Below are positions 47,167-56,498 of a stretch of DNA of 64,000 bases, piece by piece. Within the stretch, counting starts at the first letter, position 1; every line of letters begins with the position of its first letter. Origin of the DNA: Arthrobacter sp. ERGS1:01. GTDB taxonomy: Bacteria > Actinomycetota > Actinomycetes > Actinomycetales > Micrococcaceae. The stretch is from positions 1,550,001 to 1,614,000 of the forward strand of contig NZ_CP012479.1 in NCBI RefSeq assembly GCF_001281315.1, in the 5' to 3' direction. The notes under the pieces were generated by a model. The model was not told where the DNA came from, ran no database searches, and saw nothing but the letters and a program-made list of their open reading frames with translations. A program made the position numbers and the translations under genes.

Positions 47167-48071
47167 CCACTCCGACGGTGATCGAGCCGGCGGTGATCGA
47201 GCCTGTCGAGATCCGGCCCGCCACGGTCGGTCGGCTTGGATCCCACGGCAAGTGGGCGGGCACGCTGTCCCTGGACATTGCCGCCAAGGCCGGGCAGTCC
47301 CGTGCTGCCCGGCAGTACCACGACGGCGCGCTGCGGATCCTGCGCCCGCACTACCTCGACGAGTCCGGCCAGGTTTGCTATGTGGTCATCAACCCCGGCG
47401 GCGCGTACCTGGGCGGCGACAAGTACCTGATCGAGGTCGACGTCGCCGAGGGTGCCGATCTGTTGCTGACCACCCAGTCGGCCACCAAGATCTACCGGAC
47501 CCCGGGCAGCCGGGCGGAGTCCCACACCAGCATCCGCCTGGGCCCCGGCGCCCGCCTGGAGTATTTGCCCGACCCGTTGATCGCGTACCGGGAAGCCAGC
47601 TACACGCAGGTGACCACGGTCGACATGGACCCCACGGCGTCCCTGGTCATGGCCGAGGTGGTCACGCCGGGCTGGTCGCCGGACGGAAAACTGTTCCGTT
47701 ATGACGAGATCCGGCTGCGCAACGAAATTTCGATCGAGGGCAGGCTGATGGTCCTGGACAACCTCCTGATCCGCCCCGGAACGGGCTCGCCCGTCGACAG
47801 CATGGGCGCCATGGAGCAGTTCACCCACCTGGGCTCACTGCTGGTCATGGACGCCCGCGTCGACGCCGCCCTCATCCAGGCCATCCACGAACGGCTTGCC
47901 CCCATCGACCCCGGCGGCGAGCTGGGCCTGACCCTGTTGGACGGTCCGGGCTTCGCCCTGCGTGCCTTGTCCAACTCCACCGAACCGCTCAACGCCGTCA
48001 TTGGCGCCGCCGTCGACCTCCTGCGCGCGCACTGGACCGGCCAGGAGCCGCTGAACCTAAGGAAGTACTAG
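47163..48071 (+). CDS. ureD: Urease accessory protein UreD
   Basis: A 302-residue scaffold protein that links urease to UreF and UreG. Recognisable parts are [40 protein letters not shown] and [17 protein letters not shown]. The first 20 residues include [14 protein letters not shown], which is encoded by a copy of the palindromic repeat family and is absent from the conserved core. Starting at GTG within GTGA, it is translationally coupled to ureG and followed after two bases by a nickel permease gene. Confidence 0.93.
47191..47216. repeat. Half-copy of the palindromic repeat inside ureD
   Basis: The segment reads CGGTGATCGAGCCTGTCGAG then ATCCGG and matches one arm of the palindrome at 46468 with a few changes. 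A shorter partial copy (ACGGTGATCGAGCCGG) lies immediately before it. Together they encode the [14 protein letters not shown] segment of UreD without breaking the frame. Confidence 0.7.
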
Positions 48072-48073
48072 CA

Positions 48074-49114
48074 ATGACCGCCCCCGTCCGGACCGGCTAC
48101 CTGCAACGCGAACAACTTCCCGTGGCCCGCCGCGTGGGGGCCACGTTCGGCGCCGTTGCCCTGTTGCACCTTGTGGTGGCCGGGCTGCTGGGCTATTCGA
48201 TGCTCACCGACGTCCACCCGCTGGCGCTGGGCCTGGTCCTGACGGCCTACCTTGCCGGGGTCAAGCACAGTTACGACTGGGACCACATCGCCGCGATCGA
48301 CAACTCCAGCCGCAAGTTCGCCGCCCAGGGGCGCTCACCGGTCAGTGTGGGTTTCGCGTTCAGCATGGGCCACAGTTCGGTGGTCATGGTGGCCGGCGTG
48401 CTGGTGGTCAGCGGGGCATCCATCATGGGTTCCATGCTCCAGGAGGGCACCGCCGCCAACACGGCCCTGGCCATGGTGGGAGCCGGGGTGTCGGCGTTGT
48501 TCCTGCTGACGATCGGACTCTTCAACGGCCTGGCGTTCCTGAAGGCCGGGACCTTGTTCCGGCGGGTGCGCGGCGGCGGGACCGTGGCCGAGCACGAGCT
48601 CGCGCCCACGGGCATGGTGGCCCGCCTGTTGAACAAGCCGCTGTCCCGGGTCAGGCGGCCGCGGGACATCTACATCCTGGGCTTCCTGTTCGGGCTCGGC
48701 TTTGACACCGCCTCGACCATCGCGTTCCTGCTGCTGACCGCGTCCGCCGCCCTGGCCGGCATCTCCCCGGCGGCACTGTTGGCGCTGCCGCTGGCGTTCG
48801 CCGCCGCCATGACCCTGTGCGACACGGCGAACGGCATGGCCATGATGAAGATGTACCGTTCGGCCGTCATGAACCCGGCCCGGCGCATCGGCTTCAACAT
48901 GGTGGTCACGGGGTTGTCGGCGACGTCGGCCCTGTTCATCTCCGCCCTCACCATCGCCGCCCTGCTCCATGATGCCCTGCACCTCGACGATCCGGTCACC
49001 AACTGGCTGGCCGGGCTGGACCTGGGCCAGGCCGGCCTGTTGCTGGTGGGGATGTTCCTTGCCGTGTGGGGGATTGCGGCCCTCGGATGGCGCCGGAAAC
49101 GTGAGGCCGCATAA
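48074..49114 (+). CDS. NiCoT-family nickel/cobalt permease (HoxN/NixA type)
   Basis: A 346-residue permease with about eight helices. GVKHSYDWDHIAAIDN is the HX4DH metal-selectivity motif of helix II, FAFSMGHSSVVM a second signature, and LGFDTASTIAFLLL a third. It supplies Ni2+ for the urease encoded directly upstream (two bases after the ureD stop), so it is part of the same operon. Confidence 0.92.
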   Translation: MTAPVRTGYLQREQLPVARRVGATFGAVALLHLVVAGLLGYSMLTDVHPLALGLVLTAYLAGVKHSYDWDHIAAIDNSSRKFAAQGRSPVSVGFAFSMGHSSVVMVAGVLVVSGASIMGSMLQEGTAANTALAMVGAGVSALFLLTIGLFNGLAFLKAGTLFRRVRGGGTVAEHELAPTGMVARLLNKPLSRVRRPRDIYILGFLFGLGFDTASTIAFLLLTASAALAGISPAALLALPLAFAAAMTLCDTANGMAMMKMYRSAVMNPARRIGFNMVVTGLSATSALFISALTIAALLHDALHLDDPVTNWLAGLDLGQAGLLLVGMFLAVWGIAALGWRRKREAA

Positions 49115-49268
49115 CGGCTTGTCCGCTTTGAGACCAGCGGTAACGATTGGCCCGGCGGACGTTGCCTTGCAACGGTTGGAGGAACCTTTTCCACCCGCCC
49201 TACCCTTTCGGACGGGGCCGGGGTTAACGTGAAATAACCCATCACCTAGACACAAGGGGTTGTTTCCC

Positions 49269-49817
49269 ATGAAAAGGATTTCAGTATGGCTGGCAGTACT
49301 GGGGCTGCTGCTGGCAGGTGTTCTCACGGGTCCCGCACCGGCCCTCGCCGCTGCACCGTGCGCCGTCACCTGGGGTTCGCTGGCCAAGACCGGCGGCGCC
49401 CTCTCCTCCGCTCCCATCACCAACGTCCGGGCCGGGCAGCATCCCTGCTTTGACCGGCTCGTGGTGGACATCACCGGCTACGGCGGCGGCTACAACGTAG
49501 CGTACGTGAGCGCCGTGCACCGGCCCGGCAGCGGCGCCGTGCTTCCGCTGCGTGGCGGAGCCTACCTGGCCGTGACCGTCCTGGACCCCACCTACAAGGT
49601 GTCAACGGGGGCGGCCACGTACAAGCCGGCCAACCCCAACGAGCTCGTTGGCACGGCGGGCTACTCCGCATTCCGGCAGGTGGCACTGGCGGGCAGTTTT
49701 GAATCACGCACCACGCTGGGCGTGGGTGTGCGGGCCCGGCTGCCGTTCCTGGTGAGCGTGGTCCACGGCCCGGGGAACACCTCTCGGCTTGTCCTGGACG
49801 TTGCCCATAGCTGGTAA
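49269..49817 (+). CDS. Secreted AMIN-like domain protein
   Basis: A 182-residue protein with a Sec signal peptide (MKRISVWLAVLGLLLAGVLT, cleavage after APALAA). The mature part starts CAVTWGSLAKTGGALSSAPI, then VRAGQHPCFDRLVVDITGYG and ends RLVLDVAHSW, the pattern of actinobacterial AMIN-like domains predicted to sit in the cell envelope. Two cysteines could form a disulfide. AAGGGG lies ten bases before the ATG at 49269. In the 154-base gap upstream, GGGTTA at 49221 and TAACCC at 49235 form a small inverted repeat. Confidence 0.75.
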   Translation: MKRISVWLAVLGLLLAGVLTGPAPALAAAPCAVTWGSLAKTGGALSSAPITNVRAGQHPCFDRLVVDITGYGGGYNVAYVSAVHRPGSGAVLPLRGGAYLAVTVLDPTYKVSTGAATYKPANPNELVGTAGYSAFRQVALAGSFESRTTLGVGVRARLPFLVSVVHGPGNTSRLVLDVAHSW

Positions 49818-49856
49818 CACCCGCGGCGACCCGGCGGAATGTGCAAGGATGCCTCC

Positions 49857-50222
49857 ATGACCACACACTTCTTCCCGGCTGCCGGAACCATTACGCACGC
49901 CGCCAGTGTTGCCCTTGAGCACATCCTTGTACCCGAGACCCAGCGGCACGCCGGCACCCCGGCGACGGCCATGCTGGCTCTGGGCGAACACAACGGCCTG
50001 GAACTGGGCATCTGGGAAATGACGGCGGGTGCCATGACCGACGTCGAGGCCGATGAAATATTCATCGTGCTCTCCGGCGTCGCAACCGTTGAGATCGCCG
50101 CCTTCGACGGCGCACCCGCCGTGACGCTCACGCCCGCGGCGGGTGACATCGTCCAGTTGCGTGAAGGCATGCGCACCGTGTGGACGGTGAGCGAAACCTT
50201 CCGCAAGATCTACCTGGCCTGA
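49857..50222 (+). CDS. Cupin-domain protein
   Basis: A 121-residue single-cupin protein. GIWEMTAGAMTDVEADEIFI and VLSGVATVEI form the first half of the barrel (one histidine position is replaced by acidic residues), and LTPAAGDIVQLREGMRTVW the second. The end ETFRKIYL is typical of the Cupin_3 subfamily linked to ureidoglycine or amine metabolism. It converges with the PucR gene, overlapping its 3' end by 13 bases. Function unknown. Confidence 0.78.
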   Translation: MTTHFFPAAGTITHAASVALEHILVPETQRHAGTPATAMLALGEHNGLELGIWEMTAGAMTDVEADEIFIVLSGVATVEIAAFDGAPAVTLTPAAGDIVQLREGMRTVWTVSETFRKIYLA

Positions 50223-51928
50223 CCGCCGCGGCCGGCCTCCCAGGCCATCACGGCGGCCTGCAGTCCGGCAATCACCTCGCCGTCGGCCAGGTCCGTTCCC
50301 AGCAGCGAGGCGATGACGTCAAGCCGCTGGTAAAACACGGAACGTGAGAGGTGGCTGTTGGCCGCGGCCCGGGTCCTGTTGCCCGGGTGGGCCAGGAACG
50401 CCGTCAGCACCGCCACCAGGTCGGTGCCGTGGTTGGCGTCATGGTCAAGGAGCGTGCCAAGGCTGCGTTCCAGATACTCCTGCAACCGCGGATCCGTGCG
50501 CAGTTGTCCGATCAACCGGCGCAGCGGCCGGTCCGTGGCCCGATGCAGCACCGGTGCTCCCGCCCGCTGCCCGCCGGGACTGGACGCGCCGGGAATGGAC
50601 GCCAGCAGTTCCAGCGCATCGTTCAGCGACGCGGCCAGCGCACCCACCTGCTCGACGACGTCGCCCGCCGCCAGCACCGCGCCCCCTCCAAGCTGGGCGA
50701 GCCGGGCGGCGAAGGAATCCAGCACGGTGCCGGGGTCCGGACGCCCGGGGCCCGGTTCGGGCAGCGAAACCGCGATGAGCAGCGTCCGCCCGGGATATCC
50801 CGATGCTTCGGGGGTGCCGCAGATCGCCGCCGCACCCATGGACCGGGCCAACCGCGACACCTCCGCCGCACCCGGCGTCGGGCCGGTCGTGGCGGCCCGT
50901 AAAGCCAGCCCGCACAGCCGCCGCCTCGCCACCGGCAGTCCCATGGCCTCGAACCGTGCGCCGAGCGCGGTGTCACTGCGGTAGCGGCCCTCCAGCAGGG
51001 AGGCCAGGAGCCAATGCTGGGCGGCCGGCGTCCAGTTCTCGGCCGTGCCGTCCGCCAAGCGGCTCAGGGACAGGGCCACGGCGGCCTGTTCAAGCACCAG
51101 TGCACGTCCCGCCGGGTGCGGCTCGCCGGCCAAGGCCACCAGGTACCCCCATCGGGTGCCGCGGGCCTCAATGGGCGTGAGCAGCCAGCCCTCGGCGCCG
51201 CCGTGCGACGTCCGTCCGCCCTGCGGCGCCTCCTGCGGCCGTGCCCGGTGGGCGGCGCGGGACCGGCTTTCCCACCCGTGAAGCAGCGCCTCCTCGGAAA
51301 GTCCCGCCGGCTCATACGCCACCACCTGGTGGGCCATGTCCTCCAACACGACAGGGCAGCGCAGCACGGCCGCCAACTGGGCCACGATGTAGTCCGCGGG
51401 CGAGCCGCGCAAACTCAGTTCCGAGAACTGGGCGTGGACCTCGTCGCGGGCCCGCAGGGCGGCCATCTGTTCGGCAATGATCCGGCCGTGGACGGCCTCG
51501 GTGACGCTGACGAACTTCACCCGGCGGTCCAATGCCGCCAGCGGCAGCCCGTGCGCCGCGCAGCACTCGACCAGCGTTTCCGGCACGGAGGCATAGCGGG
51601 TGCCCAGCTCCAGGACCAGCCCGGCCACCCGTGCGGCGGACAATTCGGCAATGTAGCCGGCCATCCAGCCGTCGCCGTCGGGCCATCCCACACCGGTGGC
51701 CAGCAGGAGCTCGCCGCCGTCCAGGAGTCCTGCCACGTCGCGGGACTCCGCCACGTGGACCCAGCGAACGGGGGAATCCAGTCCGTGGGAGCCCGCCACC
51801 ACCCGGGCGCCGCCGTCGGCCAGCACGGGCAGCGCCAGCACCTCGGCCACGGTGGGCAGCGCCGCCGGACGATCTGTCCGGTTCGAGGCAAAATTCCGTT
51901 GAGTTGTCAGGGTATTGCTCCATATCAT
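50210..51928 (-). CDS. PucR-family transcriptional regulator
   Basis: About 572 residues. An N-terminal PucR domain (LPTVAEVLALPVLADGGARV, RWVHVAESRDVAGLLDGGEL) is followed by a middle sensory part and a C-terminal helix-turn-helix (LAHPGNRTRAAANSHLSRSV then FYQRLDVIASLLG). PucR-type activators respond to purine or amine catabolic intermediates. It is divergent from the mmsA-aminotransferase operon and very likely regulates it. The start is uncertain: the ATG at 51928 is my choice, the ATG at 51955 is possible, and neither has a clear ribosome-binding site. Confidence 0.85.
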   Translation of the reverse strand: MIWSNTLTTQRNFASNRTDRPAALPTVAEVLALPVLADGGARVVAGSHGLDSPVRWVHVAESRDVAGLLDGGELLLATGVGWPDGDGWMAGYIAELSAARVAGLVLELGTRYASVPETLVECCAAHGLPLAALDRRVKFVSVTEAVHGRIIAEQMAALRARDEVHAQFSELSLRGSPADYIVAQLAAVLRCPVVLEDMAHQVVAYEPAGLSEEALLHGWESRSRAAHRARPQEAPQGGRTSHGGAEGWLLTPIEARGTRWGYLVALAGEPHPAGRALVLEQAAVALSLSRLADGTAENWTPAAQHWLLASLLEGRYRSDTALGARFEAMGLPVARRRLCGLALRAATTGPTPGAAEVSRLARSMGAAAICGTPEASGYPGRTLLIAVSLPEPGPGRPDPGTVLDSFAARLAQLGGGAVLAAGDVVEQVGALAASLNDALELLASIPGASSPGGQRAGAPVLHRATDRPLRRLIGQLRTDPRLQEYLERSLGTLLDHDANHGTDLVAVLTAFLAHPGNRTRAAANSHLSRSVFYQRLDVIASLLGTDLADGEVIAGLQAAVMAWEAGRGGQAR

Positions 51929-51962
51929 CCATGTGAGGATCGGTAGTGAGAGCATACCGCGG

Positions 51963-51977
51963 CAGTCAAACAGACTG
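51963..51977. promoter_or_regulatory. Inverted repeat between pucR-like and mmsA-like genes
   Basis: CAGTC-AAACA-GACTG is a perfect 5-bp inverted repeat 36 bases before the mmsA-like ATG. It is a candidate site for the divergent PucR-type regulator. Confidence 0.35.
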
Positions 51978-52012
51978 TCCGGCCCTACCCAAAGAGCAAG
52001 GAAGAGAACCAC

Positions 52013-53497
52013 ATGCAGCTGATCCCGCACTTCATCGCCGGCCAGGAGAACGCCACCGCCGAACGCCGCGGCCCCGTCTACAACCCGGCCACGGGAAACC
52101 AGGACAAGGAAGTCGTGCTGGCCTCCACGGCGCTGGCCAACGACGCCATCGCCGCTGCCGCCGCGGCCCTGCCGGCCTGGCGGGCCACCTCGCTGACGAA
52201 GCGCACGGACATCTTCTTCAAGCTGCGCATGCTCCTGCAGGAACGCAAGGACGAGCTCGCCGCCATCGTCACGAGCGAACACGGCAAGGTCCTCGACGAC
52301 GCCGCCGGCGAAATTGCGCGCGGCAGCGAGAACGTCGAATTTGCCGCCGGGCTGATCCACCTGCTCAAGGGCGAACGCAGCGAACAGGTCTCCACCGGCA
52401 TCGATGTGCACAGCATCAAGCAGCCCGTTGGCGTGGTGGGCTGCGTCACCCCGTTCAACTTCCCCGTCATGGTGCCCCTGTGGATGGTGTCCAGCGCGAT
52501 CGCCTGCGGCAACACCGTGGTCCTGAAGCCCAGCGAGAAGGATCCCTCCGCCGCCGTTTTCCTGGCCAAGCTGTTCCAGGAAGCCGGCCTGCCCGACGGC
52601 GTGCTCAACGTGGTCCAGGGCGACAAGGAAGCGGTCGACGCGATCCTGGACAGCCCCGTCGTGAAGGCCGTGAGCTTTGTCGGGTCCACCCCGATCGCCC
52701 GCTCCATCTACCAGCGCGCCGCCGCCAACGGCAAGCGCGTGCAGGCCCTGGGCGGCGCCAAGAACCACATGATGGTGTTGCCTGACGCGGACATTGAGAG
52801 CGCCGCCGACGCCGCCGTCTCCGCCGCGTACGGTTCCGCCGGCGAACGCTGCATGGCCGTCAGCGTGGTGGTCACGGTGGGCGACATCGCCGACGATCTC
52901 GTGACGGCCATCAAGGACCGGCTGGGCTCATTGACCATCGGCGACGGCACCCAGGCCGGCACCGACATGGGACCGCTGATCACCCGTGAACACCGCGACA
53001 AGGTGGCCTCCTACGTGGCCGGCGCGGCCGCCGAGGGCGCCACCGTGATCGCCGACGGCCGCGAAACCCTGTTCGACAACGACGGCTTCTTCATTGGCGT
53101 GACCCTCCTGGACCACGTCACCCCGGAGATGAAGGTGTATACCGACGAGATCTTCGGCCCGGTCCTGGCCGTGGTCCGCACCGATTCCTACGACGAGGCC
53201 CTGGAACTGATCAACAGCAACCAGTTCGGCAACGGCACCGCCATCTTCACCCGCGACGGCGGCGCGGCACGCTCCTTCGAGTTCGACGTAGAGGCCGGCA
53301 TGGTGGGCGTCAACGTTCCCGTTCCGGTGCCGGTCGGCGCGTTCTCCTTTGGCGGTTGGAAGGACTCCCTGTTCGGCGACGCCCACATCTACGGCCCGGA
53401 AAGCGTCCACTTCTACACGCGCTCCAAGGTGGTCACCACCCGCTGGGCCCAACCCTCCGAGTCCCAGTTGAACCTCGGCTTCCCGAGCAACTCCTAA
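52013..53497 (+). CDS. mmsA: CoA-acylating methylmalonate-semialdehyde dehydrogenase-like
   Basis: A 494-residue aldehyde dehydrogenase of the MmsA subfamily, which turns malonate or methylmalonate semialdehyde into acetyl- or propionyl-CoA. It has NFPVMVPLWM near the coenzyme site, ALGGAKNHMMVLPDAD (the N-H-M in place of the usual general-base Glu is an MmsA hallmark), and YGSAGERCMAVS with Cys280. The next gene is a class III transaminase, so a beta-alanine or propylamine route ending in malonate semialdehyde is likely. AAGGAAGAG lies upstream of the ATG. Confidence 0.9.
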   Translation: MQLIPHFIAGQENATAERRGPVYNPATGNQDKEVVLASTALANDAIAAAAAALPAWRATSLTKRTDIFFKLRMLLQERKDELAAIVTSEHGKVLDDAAGEIARGSENVEFAAGLIHLLKGERSEQVSTGIDVHSIKQPVGVVGCVTPFNFPVMVPLWMVSSAIACGNTVVLKPSEKDPSAAVFLAKLFQEAGLPDGVLNVVQGDKEAVDAILDSPVVKAVSFVGSTPIARSIYQRAAANGKRVQALGGAKNHMMVLPDADIESAADAAVSAAYGSAGERCMAVSVVVTVGDIADDLVTAIKDRLGSLTIGDGTQAGTDMGPLITREHRDKVASYVAGAAAEGATVIADGRETLFDNDGFFIGVTLLDHVTPEMKVYTDEIFGPVLAVVRTDSYDEALELINSNQFGNGTAIFTRDGGAARSFEFDVEAGMVGVNVPVPVPVGAFSFGGWKDSLFGDAHIYGPESVHFYTRSKVVTTRWAQPSESQLNLGFPSNS

Positions 53498-53525
53498 TCC
53501 GCCGACCTTCGAAAAGGGACCCATC

Positions 53526-54887
53526 ATGACCGCCATCCCGGACGTCGCGAACGACGTCGAAACCGCCATCCTCCACAACGACCGCGCGCATGTCCTGCAC
53601 TCCTGGTCCGCCCAGGCGAAGATCGATCCGCTGCCCGTAGCCGGTGGCCAGGGCTCCACCTTCTGGGACTACCAGGGCAACAGCTACCTGGATTTCGGGT
53701 CCCAGCTGGTCAACCTGAACCTGGGCCACCAGCACCCGGACCTGGTCGCGGCCATCCAGGAACAGGCCGGCAAGTTGGCCACCATCCAGCCGGCCTTCGC
53801 CAACGACGTGCGCGGCGAGCTCGCCGCGCTCATCGCAGCCAAGGCCCCCGGGAACCTGAACAAGGTGTTCTTTACCAACGGCGGCGCCGAGGCCAATGAA
53901 AACGCCGTGCGAATGGCCCGCCAGTTCACCGGCAAGTCGAAGATCCTGGCCCAATACCGCTCCTATCACGGGGCCACGTCCACGGCGATGCAGCTGACGG
54001 GGGATCCCCGCCGTTGGGCCAACGAGCCCGGCGCCGCCTCCGTGGCACACTTCTTCGGCCCCTACGCGTACCGCTCGCCGTTCCACTCGAGCACTCCGGA
54101 AGAGGAAAGTGCCCGGGCGCTCGAACACCTGGAAAGCGTGATTGTGCTCGAGGGCGCCTCCACGATCGGCGGCATCATCATCGAAACCGTGGTGGGCACC
54201 AACGGCATCCTGGTCCCGCCGCCCGGATACCTGCCCGGCGTGCGCGCCTTGTGCGACAAGTACGGGATCGTCTACATTGCCGACGAGGTCATGGCCGGCT
54301 TCGGGCGCATCGGCGAGTGGTTCGCGGTGGACGCGTTCGACGTCGTCCCCGACCTGATCTCCTTCGCCAAGGGCGTGAACTCCGGTTACGTGCCCCTCGG
54401 CGGGGTGGTCATGAGCGATGAGATCGCGGCCATCTTCGATGAGAAGGCGTACCCGGGCGGCCTGACCTACTCGGGCCACCCGCTGGCCTGCGCCCCCGGC
54501 GTCGCCACGTTCAAGGTCTTTGAACGCGACGGCATCCTGGCCCACGTCCGCGACCTCGGCAGCCGGGTGGTGGCACCGATCCTTGAATCCTGGCTGGAAA
54601 AACACCCCAGCGTTGGCGAGGTGCGCGGGCAGGGCCTGTTCTGGGCCGTGGAGCTCGTGACGAACAAGGAAAGCCGCGAGCCCCTGGTGCCATTCAACGC
54701 CGCCGGCGACGCCGCACGCCCCATGGCGGAGGTGGTGGCCGCCTGCAAGGCCCGCGGCGTCTGGCCCATGACCAACAACAACCGCATCCACATCTGCCCG
54801 CCCCTGGTCATCACCGAGGAGGAGCTGCGCACCGGGCTCGCGGCGATCGAGGAGGCGCTCAGCGTGGCCGACGGATTCGCCCACTAA
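53526..54887 (+). CDS. Class III (omega) aminotransferase, beta-alanine/polyamine:pyruvate type
   Basis: A 453-residue PLP enzyme. FTNGGAEANENAVRMAR binds the cofactor phosphate, YIADEVMAGFGRIGEW contains the Asp-Glu pair (Asp253), and LISFAKGVNSGYVPLG the Schiff-base Lys282. GGLTYSGHPLACA is the substrate-side loop. Together with the preceding MmsA-like dehydrogenase it fits conversion of beta-alanine (or a related omega-amino compound) to malonate semialdehyde and then acetyl-CoA. It follows mmsA by 28 bases and ends at a terminator. Confidence 0.88.
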   Translation: MTAIPDVANDVETAILHNDRAHVLHSWSAQAKIDPLPVAGGQGSTFWDYQGNSYLDFGSQLVNLNLGHQHPDLVAAIQEQAGKLATIQPAFANDVRGELAALIAAKAPGNLNKVFFTNGGAEANENAVRMARQFTGKSKILAQYRSYHGATSTAMQLTGDPRRWANEPGAASVAHFFGPYAYRSPFHSSTPEEESARALEHLESVIVLEGASTIGGIIIETVVGTNGILVPPPGYLPGVRALCDKYGIVYIADEVMAGFGRIGEWFAVDAFDVVPDLISFAKGVNSGYVPLGGVVMSDEIAAIFDEKAYPGGLTYSGHPLACAPGVATFKVFERDGILAHVRDLGSRVVAPILESWLEKHPSVGEVRGQGLFWAVELVTNKESREPLVPFNAAGDAARPMAEVVAACKARGVWPMTNNNRIHICPPLVITEEELRTGLAAIEEALSVADGFAH

Positions 54888-54904
54888 ACCCCTTTACAAC
54901 TACG

Positions 54905-54941
54905 AATAGCGTTGTAGACTCGAAAACCTACATCGTATTCC
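54905..54941. promoter_or_regulatory. Pair of related inverted motifs between the transaminase and aldehyde dehydrogenase genes
   Basis: CTACAACGCTATTCGT (read on the minus strand) and CTACATCGTATTCCGT (plus strand) lie head to head in an AT-rich stretch and agree at about 11 of 16 positions. They may bind a dimeric regulator of the downstream operon. The terminator hairpin at 54944 lies directly downstream. Confidence 0.3.
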
Positions 54942-54943
54942 GT

Positions 54944-54982
54944 GGCGGATGTCCTGAATTCCACGGATTCAGGACATCCGCC
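54944..54982 (+). terminator. Rho-independent terminator after the transaminase gene
   Basis: A perfect 16-bp stem (54944-54959 with 54967-54982), a 7-base loop, then GCTGTTTTT. It closes the mmsA-aminotransferase operon. Confidence 0.88.
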
Positions 54983-55058
54983 GCTGTTTTTCCCAGTACT
55001 TGCACAGCACTATTGAGTGACGAACTTCAATGACGAACCAACCACCAAAGGGTCCGCA

Positions 55059-56498
55059 ATGACAATTACCATGTACGAGAATCCGGGGCTCTTCATCGAC
55101 GGCGCCTTCGTGCCGGCCGGCAGCGGCAAGACCTCCCCGGTCATCAATCCCGCCACCGGCAAGCAGATCGCCATCGTGGCCGTCGCCGACGCCGACGACG
55201 TCGACCGCGCCTACGCTGCCGCCCGCGCCGCCGCGCGCGGCTGGGGGAGGACCACCCCGTCCGAACGGCAAAACGCCCTGCTGAAACTGGCCGACCTCCT
55301 GGAGCAGCACGCCGACGAGTTCGTCGAACTCGAAAGCGCCCAGACGGGCCAGCCCTTCGACATGGTCGCCGTCGAACAGGTGCCGCCGTGCGCCGACCAG
55401 CTGCGCTTCTTCGCCGGCGCCGCCCGCACCATGGACGCCTCCGCGGCCGGTGAGTACGTGCCGGACCGCACCTCCTTCATCCGGCGCGAGCCGATCGGCG
55501 TCGTGGGCCAGGTGACGCCGTGGAACTACCCGCTCATGATGGCCGTCTGGAAGATCGGCCCGGCGCTGGCCGGCGGCAACACCATTGTGCTCAAGCCCTC
55601 CGACACCACCCCGCTGACCACGCTGCGGCTGGCCGAACTGGCCGGGCAGGTGCTGCCGGCCGGAGTGTTCAACGTGGTGACCGGCGACCGGGACACCGGC
55701 CGCGCCGTGGTGGAGCATGCGGCACCCGAGCTGGTCTCGATCACCGGCAGCGTCCGGGCCGGCATGGAGGTCGCCAAGTCCGCGGCCGTGGACCTCAAGC
55801 GCACCCACCTGGAACTTGGCGGCAAGGCCCCCGTGCTGGTCTTTGCCGACGCGGACCTTGCCAAGGCCGCCAAGACCATCGCTATGGCCGGGCTGTACAA
55901 CGCCGGCCAGGACTGCACCGCCGCCACCCGCGTGCTGGTCGAGGCCTCGGTCCGCGACGAGTTCGCGGCCGCCCTGGCCGCCGAAGCCGCCGGGTACAGC
56001 GTGGGCGGCCCGGAGGAGCACGCCGACATGGGCCCGTTGAACAACGCCGCCCAGCTGGCCCGCGTGGCCGCCTTCGTCGAAAACCTCCCCGCGCACGCCA
56101 AGGTGCTCACGGGCGGCCACACCCTTGACCGGGACGGCTACTTCTACGAGCCAACCGTGGTGACCGGGCTGGCCCAGACTGACGCCGCCATCCAGGAGGA
56201 GATCTTCGGCCCCGTCATCACCGTCCAGTCCTTCGACTCCGAGGAACAGGCCGTCGACTGGGCCAATGACGTCCCCTTCGGGCTGTCCTCCAGCATCTGG
56301 ACCCGCGACGTGGCCCGGGCCCTGGACCTGAGCCGGCAACTGGACTTCGGCGCGGTCTGGATCAACGACCACATTACGATCAGCGCGGAACTTCCGCACG
56401 GCGGCTTCAAGCACTCCGGCCACGGCAAGGACCTCTCCATGTATGCGCTGGAGGACTACACCCGCGTCAAGCACGTCATGGTGAACCTTGAGCGCTAA
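55059..56498 (+). CDS. Gamma-aminobutyraldehyde dehydrogenase-like
   Basis: A 479-residue NAD(P)-dependent aldehyde dehydrogenase of the PatD/PuuC class, oxidising 4-aminobutanal to GABA in putrescine breakdown. VTPWNYPLMMAVWKIGPAL and GGNTIVLKPSDTTPLT form the coenzyme site, LELGGKAP carries general-base Glu252, and NAGQDCTAATR the catalytic Cys286. The ATG at 55059 follows AAAGGG; an upstream GTG at 55017 is less likely. It overlaps the following oxidoreductase gene by 11 bases. The substrate is assigned by similarity pattern. Confidence 0.85.
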   Translation: MTITMYENPGLFIDGAFVPAGSGKTSPVINPATGKQIAIVAVADADDVDRAYAAARAAARGWGRTTPSERQNALLKLADLLEQHADEFVELESAQTGQPFDMVAVEQVPPCADQLRFFAGAARTMDASAAGEYVPDRTSFIRREPIGVVGQVTPWNYPLMMAVWKIGPALAGGNTIVLKPSDTTPLTTLRLAELAGQVLPAGVFNVVTGDRDTGRAVVEHAAPELVSITGSVRAGMEVAKSAAVDLKRTHLELGGKAPVLVFADADLAKAAKTIAMAGLYNAGQDCTAATRVLVEASVRDEFAAALAAEAAGYSVGGPEEHADMGPLNNAAQLARVAAFVENLPAHAKVLTGGHTLDRDGYFYEPTVVTGLAQTDAAIQEEIFGPVITVQSFDSEEQAVDWANDVPFGLSSSIWTRDVARALDLSRQLDFGAVWINDHITISAELPHGGFKHSGHGKDLSMYALEDYTRVKHVMVNLER

